A program made the translations under genes and the position numbers. DNA of 64,000 nucleotides from the NCBI GenBank assembly GCA_005281725.1, contig SSBO01000012.1, forward strand, positions 13,252,398 to 13,316,397. Reading direction: 5' to 3'. The stretch is from Wuchereria bancrofti. Its lineage: Eukaryota > Nematoda > Chromadorea > Rhabditida > Onchocercidae. Of the stretch, positions 39,337-51,222 are shown piece after piece (position 1 is the stretch's first letter; the number at the start of each line of letters is the position of its first letter). The notes under the pieces are model-generated. The model was not told the origin of the DNA. It made no database searches and was given only the letters and a program-made list of their open reading frames with translations.

Positions 39337-42300
39337 CTAGGCTTCATTAACCAATGGCTGTCCGGTCATCTCGGATGGCAATGGCACACCCATAACTTTC
39401 AGAACTGTTGGAGCAACATCACAAAGAGCCATCTCCCGATCCGGTAACTTGTCCATGAATTTGTATTTCACTGAGGAACAAGTGAATGGTACTGCAAACA
39501 AAATCTGATGAAAATGTCCAAAATCAGCGTGAAATAAAATGTAGTGCTTTTAAAAAATGAATAACAATATTCCAAAAGTACGGTACCTTTTCCCTTAATT
39601 TTGTCATCAACTGCTCAAGGTGAAACAAAATTTTGCCTATGCTTAAAACTTGTGAAATAAAATTTAATAATCCAAGAGGCACCTACATTGAACAAGTGAC
39701 ATTTCTAACAAATCTTATTCAAACCATAATTAGTAATTTCATTTCTGAGTCATAGTATGCAATGAGTATCAAAGGTTATATCAAACGGACTACGACATAT
39801 CAAAATTACTAGTGAAAAACAAAAATACCTTTAAACTTACTAATGGCAACAACTCATTGGAAACTTCTGAAATAAAGTAATTATCCCAATATACTTTAAG
39901 CTCATGCAGTGGATTTTAACAGAAATGGTGAGAAAAGAAAATGTACCTAAATTGCAAGTGTGGGCAGTATGCTTGCTACCATCTGGCGCCATCATTTTCT
40001 CAGCATTTCCATGATCTGCAGTTACCATCAATATATAGTCGTTCTTCTTACATGCTTCATATATTCGTCCGATAGCAATATCTAAAAAAGCTCCTGAATG
40101 GTTGCAGAAAAAAAGAAAAAAAAAATATAACAAAATTAGTGAGTAAAAAATAAACTCTAAACGTTCTTATGATAAAAAAAAATCCTGGTCTATGATTTGA
40201 AATTAGCCAAAATGTTAGCCAGAATTACATACTACACTTCTGCAACATAAATTCTAATATGCGCTTCTCTTTCTCATCATAACAACATTAATTGGGAAGA
40301 AAAGGATAAATGAAAAAAGTAACCAGTTGCTTCAACTGCTTTCACGGCTGCTTCATAAACTCCAGTATGGCCAACCATATCGGGAGGTGCGAAATTGCAC
40401 ATGACAAATGGATGTTTTTTGATATGCAATTGCTCAATCACCTGAGAAAAGCAGCACATTGAAGAATTTTCGCTAAAACAATATTTCAAAAAAAAACAGC
40501 AATAAAAATTTCAGAAATTCGCAAGCCCTTTCAAAAAAAAAAATTAAATATCTCGATATCTTTAATTTTTTAAAAATTAAGAATATGATGCTCGACGATT
40601 AGTATAATGTAAAATAAAATTCTACATGAATGCATACAAAGTTACCTTATCAGCCACTGCAGCTGAACTCATTGGTGGTTCAAGATCATAAGTGGCAACT
40701 TTCGGAGATACTACTAAACAACGCTCTTCATTTGCAAATTGTTTTTCCACGCCACCATTGAAGAAGAATGTAACGTGTGCATATTTTTCTGTTTCTAAAA
40801 AGTATGAACGCTATTCGATGAATTTCATTGTGATCAATCGGAGTGGATTAAACATATTAGAACATAGTTGTAGAAATCATATTATTAATAATGTTGAAAA
40901 ATTTTAAATAGTTTGTGTATTTCATTTAATTTTATAGATAGGCACACAGTGCGAAATTTATCACTAAGAGATAATCTAGCCTATTAATACTGTTAACTAC
41001 CGTTTAATGAAGAAACATAATATACTGAAATGCTACGAAGTTAAATAAGCACAACAGAATATCAGAAAATCTTTCTTTTGTCCTACAGGGACGATAAAGT
41101 ATTTAGCAGAAAAAAACTTATATAAATGAAAAAATGTGAATTTCATTATATGCTGTTGAAAAAGGGAATATTTAACGCTTGTCTGAAGATAACTGATGTT
41201 TGAAGCAATTAGAAATAGTTTAAAATTAAAGCCGGATCGACATGCCAGATGTTCTTACAAAATATTTAAATTCAGTATTATCAAAATGCTAGTGAAGATA
41301 AAACCAACCAGCACAATGGAATTGTGTTAATCCGTTTACAGATAACCATTCTGCCAATACATTTTTATGAGATTCCGGAGGAAAAAGTGCAGGAAAGGTA
41401 AATTCTGCCTTATACTGAGTCATTCCAATTACTTGCTAAAGCATTCAGATGAAGGAAGTAATAGAAGTAAAAAAATGATACAAAAAATATACTTCTAAAA
41501 TCTTGCAGATATCCCTCAATGAGATCAAAAATAGAGTTAGCTAGTTTCCTTTCTTTTTCCTATTCATCCATCCTTTTAGTTACTAACTCATCACTCCTCC
41601 AAAAACATGAACAATGCGTTGAATAACAAGAATTTGTTTGATTATTTTTGATATTTTTAGATTCTTAATGATCGAAAGAATGGATCTTATACATACCATA
41701 TTCTTCGGATGTTTAATATCAGAATTAAGATCTTTGTATCGTTCCATACCCATACATTCAGTGATTTCTCGCATACGATCAGCACGATAATCAAAGAATA
41801 TCAAAGTATCACCATCTAAAATATAAAAAAAATTGCCCACTTTTTTGCAATTAAGAAAGCCATGAAACAACTGAAATTACTTTAGCTTTGAAATCTATAA
41901 TCAAAACTGTTAACAGTTAAGTATTTCAAAAGGTCAGGAGCCTCATTCTAACTCTGTCAGCTTAACGGACTGAAAATGATGCGGCAGGAACATAAAAAAG
42001 GTTCCCGTTCGAAAGACAATTTTCATAAGTTGTATAACTTGACTTAATGATTTAAAATAATAAAGTTAAATCCCGTTAACTTCTAATTTTCAGCAGTTTG
42101 TAGCTTATTGGCTAACCAACGTAATCGTCATTGTCAGTATCAAAATTAGCACAGAATTTTCCATTTAAAAAGAATATGATTTGGCACATCAAATAATTAC
42201 CCATTTCTGATAAACATATTATATAGAACTAATAAATTCAGAAAGAGATAAAACTAGAATGTAATTCACCTTTTGTACGTCCCTCATCCGAAAGAATTAT

Positions 42301-44229
42301 TGGTTTTAGGAATTCATCAGTCTCATCCTTTGCATATCGTCCTTTGATAACATCAATCGCTTTATCAACTGTAGCCTTCTCACCAACTCCACCAATCAAT
42401 GCATCATAACATACCTGGAAGTATGAGCAAACAATATGAGATACATACTGGACATTACAATTATTATAAATTTGACTTGGATCGCGATATAAAAATAATG
42501 ATTTCTAAATAATGATATGAAAAGACATGGAAATAGCGATTTCCAAAGATATGAAATAGTAACGAATAAATAGTGCGGATGCATATGGAAATCTTTGAAA
42601 AGACTAATACATATCTCCGACATGAAAGACAGCTTCATCATGACATAAAGAAAAAACTATAACGCAGATTTTCTTTCGAACTAATCGTTGTTCAGCAGAT
42701 TTTGTTATGTTATGAGCAACTTGCATCGATTTACTAAAAAATCACTGTCTACAACAAATAAGTCTTCCGCTACAGTTCATTTTTTGATTAATTTGCCGGT
42801 CATAATAAGACTAAATTTGTTATCAATGCTACCAACCCGAATTCGTTCCCATCGTTTATCTCTGTCCATTGCGTAGTAACGCCCTACTATTGTTGATATT
42901 TCACCATATTGTTCCTTGTTGACAAAATCAATTAGCTGTTGAAGGAAACCAACTGAAAATAAAAAAAAACTCCATGATCCCTGGTTCTGGAAAATTTTTC
43001 AAATAGTGATTTAAAGGAAATTTAAGAAACAAACATAATGGTACCTCCGCTTGTTGGACTCGTATCACGACCATCTCCAAAGAATTGGATGTAAAGCTTT
43101 GGTACTTTAAGTTGTTTCAAAGATGTTATCAAAGCAAACAAATGATCAATATGTGAATGAACACCACCATCGCTGACCTGAAAATTTCTTGAAATTTCTG
43201 AAATCTATAAATTTAGTATTCCGGAGCTTTATGCATGCGTCCATGAAGAACATGAAACAGCACTGTTCAGTAAGATTCAACCACAGCTAGACATATCCAT
43301 GGAAGTTTCGAGAAAAAGCAATCCCTGTGTTTATGATGATCAGAAAATAGATACTGTCTTAGCACTCGATAATTCTGGCTAAGTGGATAACAGATCAGTG
43401 AACAAAATTAATTCCAATTCTTACCAAACCACATAAATGCATACGGCCATTCCCTTTAATTGCACGTTCAGCAGCTTCCTTCAAATGCTTATTTTCCACC
43501 AAAGTTTTATTCTTGACCGCCAAATTTATGCGCACAATATCCTAAAGTAATACGATTACTACTTTATAATAAAGTATTTGGCAAAAAACTGCAATTGTGC
43601 CACAGAAACATCCGAAAAATTTTTGGGATACCTGGAACCGGGAAAACTCCTTTGAAAAGCAATATTTCAAACTCCGTATTACCTGATAAACAACACGGCC
43701 AGCGCCAATGTTTAAATGACCCACTTCCGAATTGCCCATAAGTCCTTCCGGTAAACCAACATGCAAGCCATGTGCTTGAATTGGATGTGAATTCATTGCA
43801 CAAAGCTCATCCATTACCGGTGTTTTAGCATTTAGTATTGCATTGCCTGCAAAAAAAAGAGAAAATAAAAAAAATTATTGCCGTTATTTCATTCCTAAAA
43901 CTGTGACTGACATTCTTCTTCCAATTTTTTACTAGCATGAAAACACCACTATTGGTTATTCAATACGGTATACCCTTCGACTTTCGAAATATTCGACCTA
44001 TCATGTTACTTGGGATATTACTTATCCACTTCAGCACATCTCACTCTGTAAAAGCGTAGTTGGATAAAAATGACATTGATTATCAAATTCAATTTCTATG
44101 TAATATTTCATAAAAATTCCACAACGAGAATAAAGTTAAAAAAAAAAAAATTGACTAACCTTTACTTTCGTTACTGATTCCCCAACCATCAATCACTACC
44201 AAACATACTCGATTCTTTGCTTCGGTCAT
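39337..44229 (-). CDS. ipgm-1: Cofactor-independent phosphoglycerate mutase
   Basis: Interconverts 3- and 2-phosphoglycerate in the cytosol (glycolysis/gluconeogenesis) without 2,3-bisphosphoglycerate, using two metal ions. Twelve exons join in phase: 44229-44160, 43846-43683, 43541-43425, 43177-43045, 42952-42837, 42414-42270, 41815-41697, 41435-41309, 40794-40646, 40441-40324, 40081-39947 and 39491-39337, giving 515 residues, the length known for filarial enzymes. Visible motifs are VVIDGWG (D14, metal), GNSEVGH with the phosphorylated serine S63, [39 protein letters not shown] and VTADHGNAE. All metal and substrate ligand blocks are present and nothing is broken. The start chosen (44229) follows a TTTCAG acceptor at 44266 by 37 nt, so the mRNA is probably trans-spliced there. 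The open frame continues upstream of the ATG to that site, leaving room for an N-terminally longer isoform. It is unrelated to the cofactor-dependent enzyme of mammals. Confidence 0.97.
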
Positions 44230-44259
44230 TTCTTTCTTTACTTTTTTTGCAAAAGTTCG

Positions 44260-44272
44260 GAAATTCTGAAAG
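44260..44272 (-). promoter_or_regulatory. Probable spliced-leader acceptor of ipgm-1
   Basis: TTCTTTCAG ends at 44266, 37 nt before the initiator ATG. It could be an SL trans-splice site or a cis acceptor for an upstream exon; the sequence alone cannot decide. Confidence 0.45.
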
Positions 44273-44399
44273 AACACACTATAACACAATATTATTTTAA
44301 TGCAATGCATGCATAACCACCGAACAAGAAAAATCAATAAAATGTGAATACAATAATAATTCGAGAGATAATGTGAAAATTTACAAAACATAAAGAACC

Positions 44400-47300
44400 T
44401 CTTGAAAAGTCAAAAAATTTAACATTATAAATTCGCCACAATCACATAAGTTACCAGTAACTTACGTACGCATCACTCTCACGTACGTTAAACGAAGACA
44501 AGATACAAAGTGCAAAAATCTGCCACGAAAGTGTATGCAACGAAATATGAAATAAGGAGTCGCAAATGTCTAATCCAAAGTGATTTCTTGTCATTAACGA
44601 AGATATTTATTTGAATTTTGGTTGATTTAAATTTCATTGATTAAGTTTTTCTCGACAATTTCTAATTTAAACTGATATATGTTTGTGAATATCAGTGCAA
44701 GCTTAAGCAGTTAATAGTAACTGTTAATAGCAACATTTATAATATCATAAGATAGAGGATCAAAGAAGTTAGACATTTCAAAGGAAATATTAGAATTAAT
44801 CAATAATTTTTACTTTTGAGTACTGTCTCCATTTGAGAAATTTTAGCATACTTTTAAAATATTACATATTAGTTTGCAACAGTTTCATTATTTCAATTTG
44901 CATCCTATAAAAAAAAAACGTGCATTTATCACAATTACTAACAATAAATATTATTGATTAGTTCCATAAAGATAATTCTTAATGGCAAATATTATTGATT
45001 AATCCGATAAAGATACTCCTTAATAACAAATATTGATTGATTTCAAATAAGAGTATGAAGTAATCCCTTATTTTTCATAATTTTAAGAAAATTTAAAAAA
45101 AAAAACAATTACTTTTAGTATGGCTAAGAAAAAATTTAAAAATTTTAAGACAATGAAGAGAGAAAAAATTGTACGAAAATATAACTTTTCATTTGCAAGC
45201 TTTAAAGGAGAAAAAAAAAGCTGAAAAGCTAATATTTCTATCATCCACTAGTCTAGTCGATAAGAGAGAGAGGGAGGGGAGAGGGAGAGAGGAAAAAGAG
45301 AGGGAGAGAGAATGAGATTAAGATAGAAAGAAGAGAAAAATGATTCGTCTCGAACAAGGTTATGTCAAAACTTTGTTACCTGGTATAGATGAGGAGTGAG
45401 AAATCAGGAGTAATGCTGTTAAATCGATAAGAGAAGTGAGATGTTTTGAGGTGGTGGGAGAGAGAGGGAGAAAGAGAGACAGAGAGAGTGAAGAAAAAAA
45501 TGACTTTTCAAGGTAACAAAGAAGTTAAAAAATGTAAAAGTGGATTATCTTTATGCGTCTCTAATATGCAAAAACACATTTAAAATTTGGAATTATCATC
45601 CATTTCAACATTTCAAATTCATTTAAATTAAACAGTGCTTAAAAGTTAATACGATATGATAAGATAAATGATAATTTACATGCTTAAAAATAGCAAAAAA
45701 AGGAACAATTGCTTAATGATGAGGAATAAAATAATTTAAGGACTTGAAGAAATTTTTTGGTTCAGGAAATAAAAATTATATTAAAATAGAAAGTTTTTTA
45801 GTAAGATTAAAAAAAAAATGAATTTCAAATATAATATTAGGAAATAATATGGAAAATATTACAATTTCCACATTACCAACTAATAATTTCCAATCAATGA
45901 TATAACAAATGTTTGATGTAGTTGTTTAGATTGAATAAATATATACGAGTTTGCGCTACGTTATTTGCGATATTTACGTGTTTTTTTAAACTTAAAAATA
46001 TCAAATTATTGTATTTACCTGCTTTTTTTGACACAAATAATTATTATAATATTTACGTGTTTTTTTGCATACGAAGATATTAAATTATGTTGTAAAATCT
46101 TGTAAAACGTCAGCAAAAAGAAGAAATATTATGATGTAATAAATGTCAAAACTAAAACTTCCATTTATTTTGCATTTCATTTAATTATTTTATAATAAAT
46201 ACAAATTTAATCATATATGAACTTTGCACGTTCATTTGAGATAAAAAGTGTGCAGTTTCACGTGAAATGCACAAATAATACATAGCGATGTTAAATGAAA
46301 TGATAGATGACAGTTGACAGATTCTTTCCTTTTTTTTTCTTTTTTTAAATTAATATCAATTATATCATTGGTTTTGATCAAATGATAGTTGACAACAATC
46401 ATTCAATGATTATTCATTGATGATAATATGATAATATAAATGATTATGCATGATACAAAATGTACTATTCGAAATTTGTTAAAAATTAATCAATAACTCC
46501 ATGGATTGTAAACTACGTATGATAACGCAAAAGTGAATAAAGTTGGAAGTTAGAAAACGTAATAGTAAGATAGCACGTAATCATAAAGATTAGTGAGTAA
46601 TGCAATGATATAATTAAGTATCAATAAACAGAGGAAAAAAAAAACGATTTTTTGTTATATCAAAGGAAAACGTTCAAAACAGTAGCATATTTTTAAATTA
46701 TTTTTGGAAGAATGCATTATCGTTTACCTTTATCAATCATTCAAGTTACGTTAATTCAGTTAAACTATATATGATATAGTAATAAAAGTAATCTAATTTG
46801 CATACTTTTAACTAGATGCATAGAGTTGTTGTATGTGTAATAATTATCATTAAATATTCAATTGAAAGAAAAAAAAGTTTCAAATATAAAATATTATTTC
46901 AAATTATTTCGTATTTCCATAGAAGAAAAAACAATTCCGAATAAATAAAAACGGAAATTTTAAAAAGAACATAATATAATAGTACAAAATATTGATTGTT
47001 TAATTTGACAAAAGATTAAATTAGTTATTTGTCTAATTTTATTTGAAACATAAATTTCTCAATGAAAAATGCTAATCGTTTATATCACTGTTATAATAAA
47101 ATAAATTTTTTATGTATTTTACGTGCATTATATACCTTAATCATAATTCAAAATAAAAAAAAATGAAAATGCAATTTGTATTTTGAAACTAGATTTGAAT
47201 TTTTTTTAAGAAAAGAGGAAAAAAAAGCAATTAGAACTTTAAAATATGCAAAATAGTCGTTAAAACAATGTTTTTTTTTTCTTTTTTTTTAAATATTATA

Positions 47301-47690
47301 CTATATAGTTATACCATGTTAGCTTAATCAAACATAGATATTATCAATACATAATTAACGTTTTCGGATACGTTTTTTTTTCTTTTTTTATGTATACGTC
47401 CCATTAAAATGGTAAATATTTGCATTACTTATGAATTGTTTACTTTATAATATTAGATTTTTATCAATAGAAAATGTAATAAAAAAAAGGTTTAAAGTTT
47501 GTCTCAATTATAAAATTTTATATTTAATATTATTTTTACAATTACTAGAATGATCAAAAATTAAAGATAAAAAATTGCAAATGATAATAACTAAAGAAAT
47601 AATATCTATTAACAATTGAAAATGCAACAAAATGAAACAAATATATAAGTGAATGTATGCAAGAATTTAAATAATAAATTCATTTTAGCA
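44400..47690. other. Intergenic between ipgm-1 and the acidic secreted gene
   Basis: No supported gene. Just upstream of ipgm-1, 44447-44490 holds AAGTTAC-CA-GTAACTT and paired ACGTACG words. Purine-rich GA tracts lie at about 45263-45330 and 45455-45495. The rest is A+T-rich. Since ipgm-1 runs left and the next gene runs right, this is a divergent promoter region. Confidence 0.5.
45255..45495. repeat. GA-rich purine tracts
   Basis: Two runs of GAGAGAGGGAGGGG-type sequence, about 45263-45330 and 45455-45495, with an ordinary stretch between. They lie between the divergent genes ipgm-1 and the acidic secreted protein. Confidence 0.7.
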
Positions 47691-47695
47691 ATAAA

Positions 47696-48716
47696 ATGTT
47701 TCCTATTATATTCATTTCTTCCATACTTATTACATGGCTTATTCCAGTTACCTCAAAATCTTATCATAGTGATAGTGGATCAGGTAATTAAATCATTTTC
47801 TTGCCAATACTAATTAACTTATAATCATTGACTTATTCAATTTTATTCGATTTCTTTTTTTTCTTATCAAAAATACTGTCTATGAAAAGAAAACAAGACA
47901 AAAAAAGGGAAAAATTAATAATTTTAAACTAATCTTTTGAAAAATTCTATCTTTGTTCATATTTCAATCGTCCAATTAAATCGTTTTTTTTCTAGTTTTT
48001 TCTGGCAAAACTACTACTGTTGTTTAGTGCATCTCTTTGGAAAAAAAGAAAAATGAAACTTTTAATTCTTTATTTTCCAATAAGTAAACAAATAAGCTAT
48101 ATGGAATCTTCGTAATAGCAAAAATTATAACTTTTAGTTCCTTTATATCATATGTTATTTTTTATAAATTTAATATGATTCAATTTTTATTTCTAAAACC
48201 TAAAAAGCAAAAAAAAAATTAGAACAACAATTATTGGAAATCAGCACAAATGAACAACAATTATCGGAAATCATATTCAAAGATGATCCTATCGATACTG
48301 GAAATCATATAATAAAAAATGAATTGGTAAGCTTTAAAAATATTCCTATGCTCAAATTCATCATATCTCTCTCATAATAAGTAATAAATTAACTTTTCAG
48401 TAATGATATCTAGCAACTAGCAATATTAAGATCAATCTAAATCTTATCAGCTATTAATGATTGAAAATGATTACAAATTTTATGTTGAAATTATCAAATT
48501 AAATTTTAATTAGTTTAGATAAGTGTGAGTGAGATAATCACGGATGATTTGGAAGACGATTTTTTCGATAATGATGAAAACGATGAAATGATGAGCAAAG
48601 ATAACGAAATATTGTATGACGAAATAATAGTGGACAATTTAGCAGATATTCATGATGAGACTGAAAATGATAACGATAGTGACAGTGAAACAGAAACAGA
48701 TAACCTTGCAGAATGA
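47696..48716 (+). CDS. Small secreted acidic protein
   Basis: Three exons join in phase: 47696-47783, 48223-48326 and 48519-48716, giving 129 residues. Residues 1-18 form a clear signal peptide (MFPIIFISSILITWLIPVTS; cleavage near VTS-K). Exon 2 contains two near-identical units, EQQLLEIS and EQQLSEII, from a tandem duplication of about 30 bp. Exon 3 is strongly acidic, rich in Asp/Glu, with DDLEDDFFDNDENDE and an Asp-Ser-Glu-Thr tail; no cysteine is visible. TTTTAG just before the ATG could be a trans-splice site, and AATAAA follows at 48996. No family is recognised. A secreted, largely disordered, possibly calcium-binding or surface-associated protein is inference. Conserved splice borders and phase argue that it is real. 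Confidence 0.6.
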
Positions 48717-48995
48717 TTCATTCTACTGAGAATTGATAAGGCAGTAGTGATAATGGATTAGTTATATCAGAAAAAGATAAGCAAATGAAGAAATGAGAAA
48801 GGTGTACAATTAATTAGAATTGAATGAAATACTTGTTTTGATTAGTGTATGTTTCATGCTACTACTATATTTCTTGCATATTTTCCGATTTAATCGGATA
48901 AAATTTCCGATTAGATTGATAATTGTGATATTCAAATTATTGTTGTTGTTAATATTTCTCATTTTATATCTCATTTCTAATTTATTTTAATTTCA

Positions 48996-49001
48996 AATAA
49001 A
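48996..49001 (+). terminator. Poly(A) signal candidate
   Basis: AATAAA about 280 nt after the stop of the acidic secreted protein gene; the first well-placed hexamer downstream. Confidence 0.35.
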
Positions 49002-51220
49002 AATGATAATATTATGCGTTTATATCGATCAATTAAATCATTTATAAAATTGAATTTTCTAAACAATTACAAAGGATAAGCAAAAAAAAAAAAGTTAAAT
49101 GCATATTTCTTGCATGCAAGCTAAACCTGAAATTTACTTTTAAATAAAAATTCTTTGAAAATATTTCACTCAGATTTCAGATTTTGAACAAAAAAGTTAC
49201 GTATAGAAATGTAGCACGCATTCATGTTTGTAATTTTTATTTGTAATTTAAATAAATGAAAAAATACTGATAAAATAATTAAAATCATGAAATGATGGCA
49301 CAAATTATTCGTTAACAGTTTCCCACATATCTCATATAAATATTTCAAACTTAAAAATTTCTAAGTTTGAAATATTGCAGGAGAAAAAAAAGCGAAACTA
49401 CGAATAAACAAGATTTGTCTAAATACACTTATATGATGAATATTTAATTAATTTCCGGTAAATAATAAAATATATAAAAGGATGCTTAAAAAATATAATA
49501 CAATACAACGGCAGTTTCTTCTTCTAAGAAATCTTCTTATCAGATTTCTTGAAGTTACAAAACATAATTTTATTTTTATTAATTTGTTAGAAATCAAAAA
49601 AATCTAAAATTTAAAAAAAAAAAATTGAAGGTTCTATGAACTTAAATGAAAAAAATTATTTAAGTAGAAGAGAAAACATAAGGATTATAGCTTGAGCATA
49701 AATATATAAAGTTAAGCTGGGAGAAGTTATCAATTGTGAAGATTATGATAGGAGAGAGAGAGAGAGAAAAAGAAGCTAATTTCAAATGAAAGATTTTCAT
49801 GAATCAATACAAATTCACCAGACAAATTGTTGCTAATTCTATAAATAAAACCGTATGATTTCATCCCAAACAATTCGCTTAAGAACAATCAAAAATTGTA
49901 TGAGTTATAGTTTAAATTGAATAATTAAATTAAAAACCAATTGGTAAAACAATTATGATCGATCAGTAATAAATAGTTTTTAATTGAAATACTTGAGATA
50001 GCATATGCATATTACGGTATTCTTGACCAATTATTATTATTATTTATTTATTATTACATTATTATTATTATTAATATCATTATTACTGTCAATATTATTA
50101 TTATTGCTACTATTACTATTACTGTTATTATTATTACTATTATTATTATCATTATTATTACTATTATTACTACTACTATTATTTATTATTACTGTTATTA
50201 TTATTATTATTACTATTGTCATTATTATTATTATTATTACTATTACTATCATTATTACCATTACTGTATTACTATTATTGTATTATTATTATAAATATTA
50301 TTATTTATTTCATTTACTTATTTGTTTGCTACTATTAGGATAATATACACAAATTTAAATAACCACTTCTAGTACTAGTATCAATGAATTCCTTGATTTT
50401 AAATGATGAAAAACCTTTTGTTATCATATCACTGTGTATATCATTGATAAAAAGAAAATAGAGTTAATTTGTGATGAAATGATTCAAAATTGGAGAATGT
50501 TCCACTGCATTCATTTAATATCATTGTTTATGCCACACTAATAAACATGAAATACCAATAAAATGTTCGCGGAATATTAATTCATCAGAGTGTTAGAAAG
50601 ACGCTACGGATAAACTTATACCGTATAAAGATTTGTTCAGTAAGAAAAAATAAAAAAAAAAGTAAAATAAAACGCGCAAATGTCTCAATACACGTATTAT
50701 TGAGAAAGACTTCCAAAAAAATAAGATAACCAGTGAAACAAAATTCTCAATTTATATCACACACCATTTGCATTTCTTTTGAAAAGTTTAAATTCCCAAA
50801 ACTTATTTAAATTCTCAATAAAATTTCATTAGAAAATGTGAATTATACTCACTTCTGTAATACACCTAACAATATTTCAGTATGTTATAACTTTATGAAT
50901 GAAATTTCAAATACATAAACATAAATAATGACACACAAAAAAGAAAAAAAAAACCCATAAACCTGATATATTACCCCGTGCTGATAGATAATTGTTTTTT
51001 TGCTTGTTTACAAAAATAAAAATGTATAAACATGTAAAAATAAGAAAGATATATATAAACAAAAAATGAAAAAGAAAAAAGCATCAAAATTTATCGAGAT
51101 GTTCGGTGAGAAACAAAATGAAAAAAAAATGAGAAAGTGAAAGAGATGAATTATTTTACAAAAATTAAAAAAAATAAGCAAATTAAAAATTAAATAGTTA
51201 AAAATGATTTTTTAAATTCA
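49002..51220. other. Intergenic with hairpin and trinucleotide tract
   Basis: Contains the perfect stem-loop at 49339-49376 and, at 50028-50340, an ATT/ACT trinucleotide tract whose long Leu/Ile open frame is an artefact. No supported gene. Confidence 0.55.
49339..49376. repeat. Perfect 15-bp stem with 8-nt loop
   Basis: The arm 49339-49353 (AATATTTCAAACTTA) is the exact reverse complement of 49362-49376. It could fold as RNA or cruciform DNA. No transcript evidence. Confidence 0.7.
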
Positions 51221-51222
51221 TG

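Noticed and set aside
41940..42030. Possible intronic snoRNA in ipgm-1 (ATGATG and CTGA words, GGAAC/GTTCC stem)
   Set aside because: The box order is wrong on the plus strand, and no H/ACA architecture could be drawn on the minus strand.
50005..50343. 112-codon Leu/Ile-rich frame and an Asn/Ile frame opposite
   Set aside because: Both read an ATT/ACT trinucleotide tract; no complexity, no splice context.
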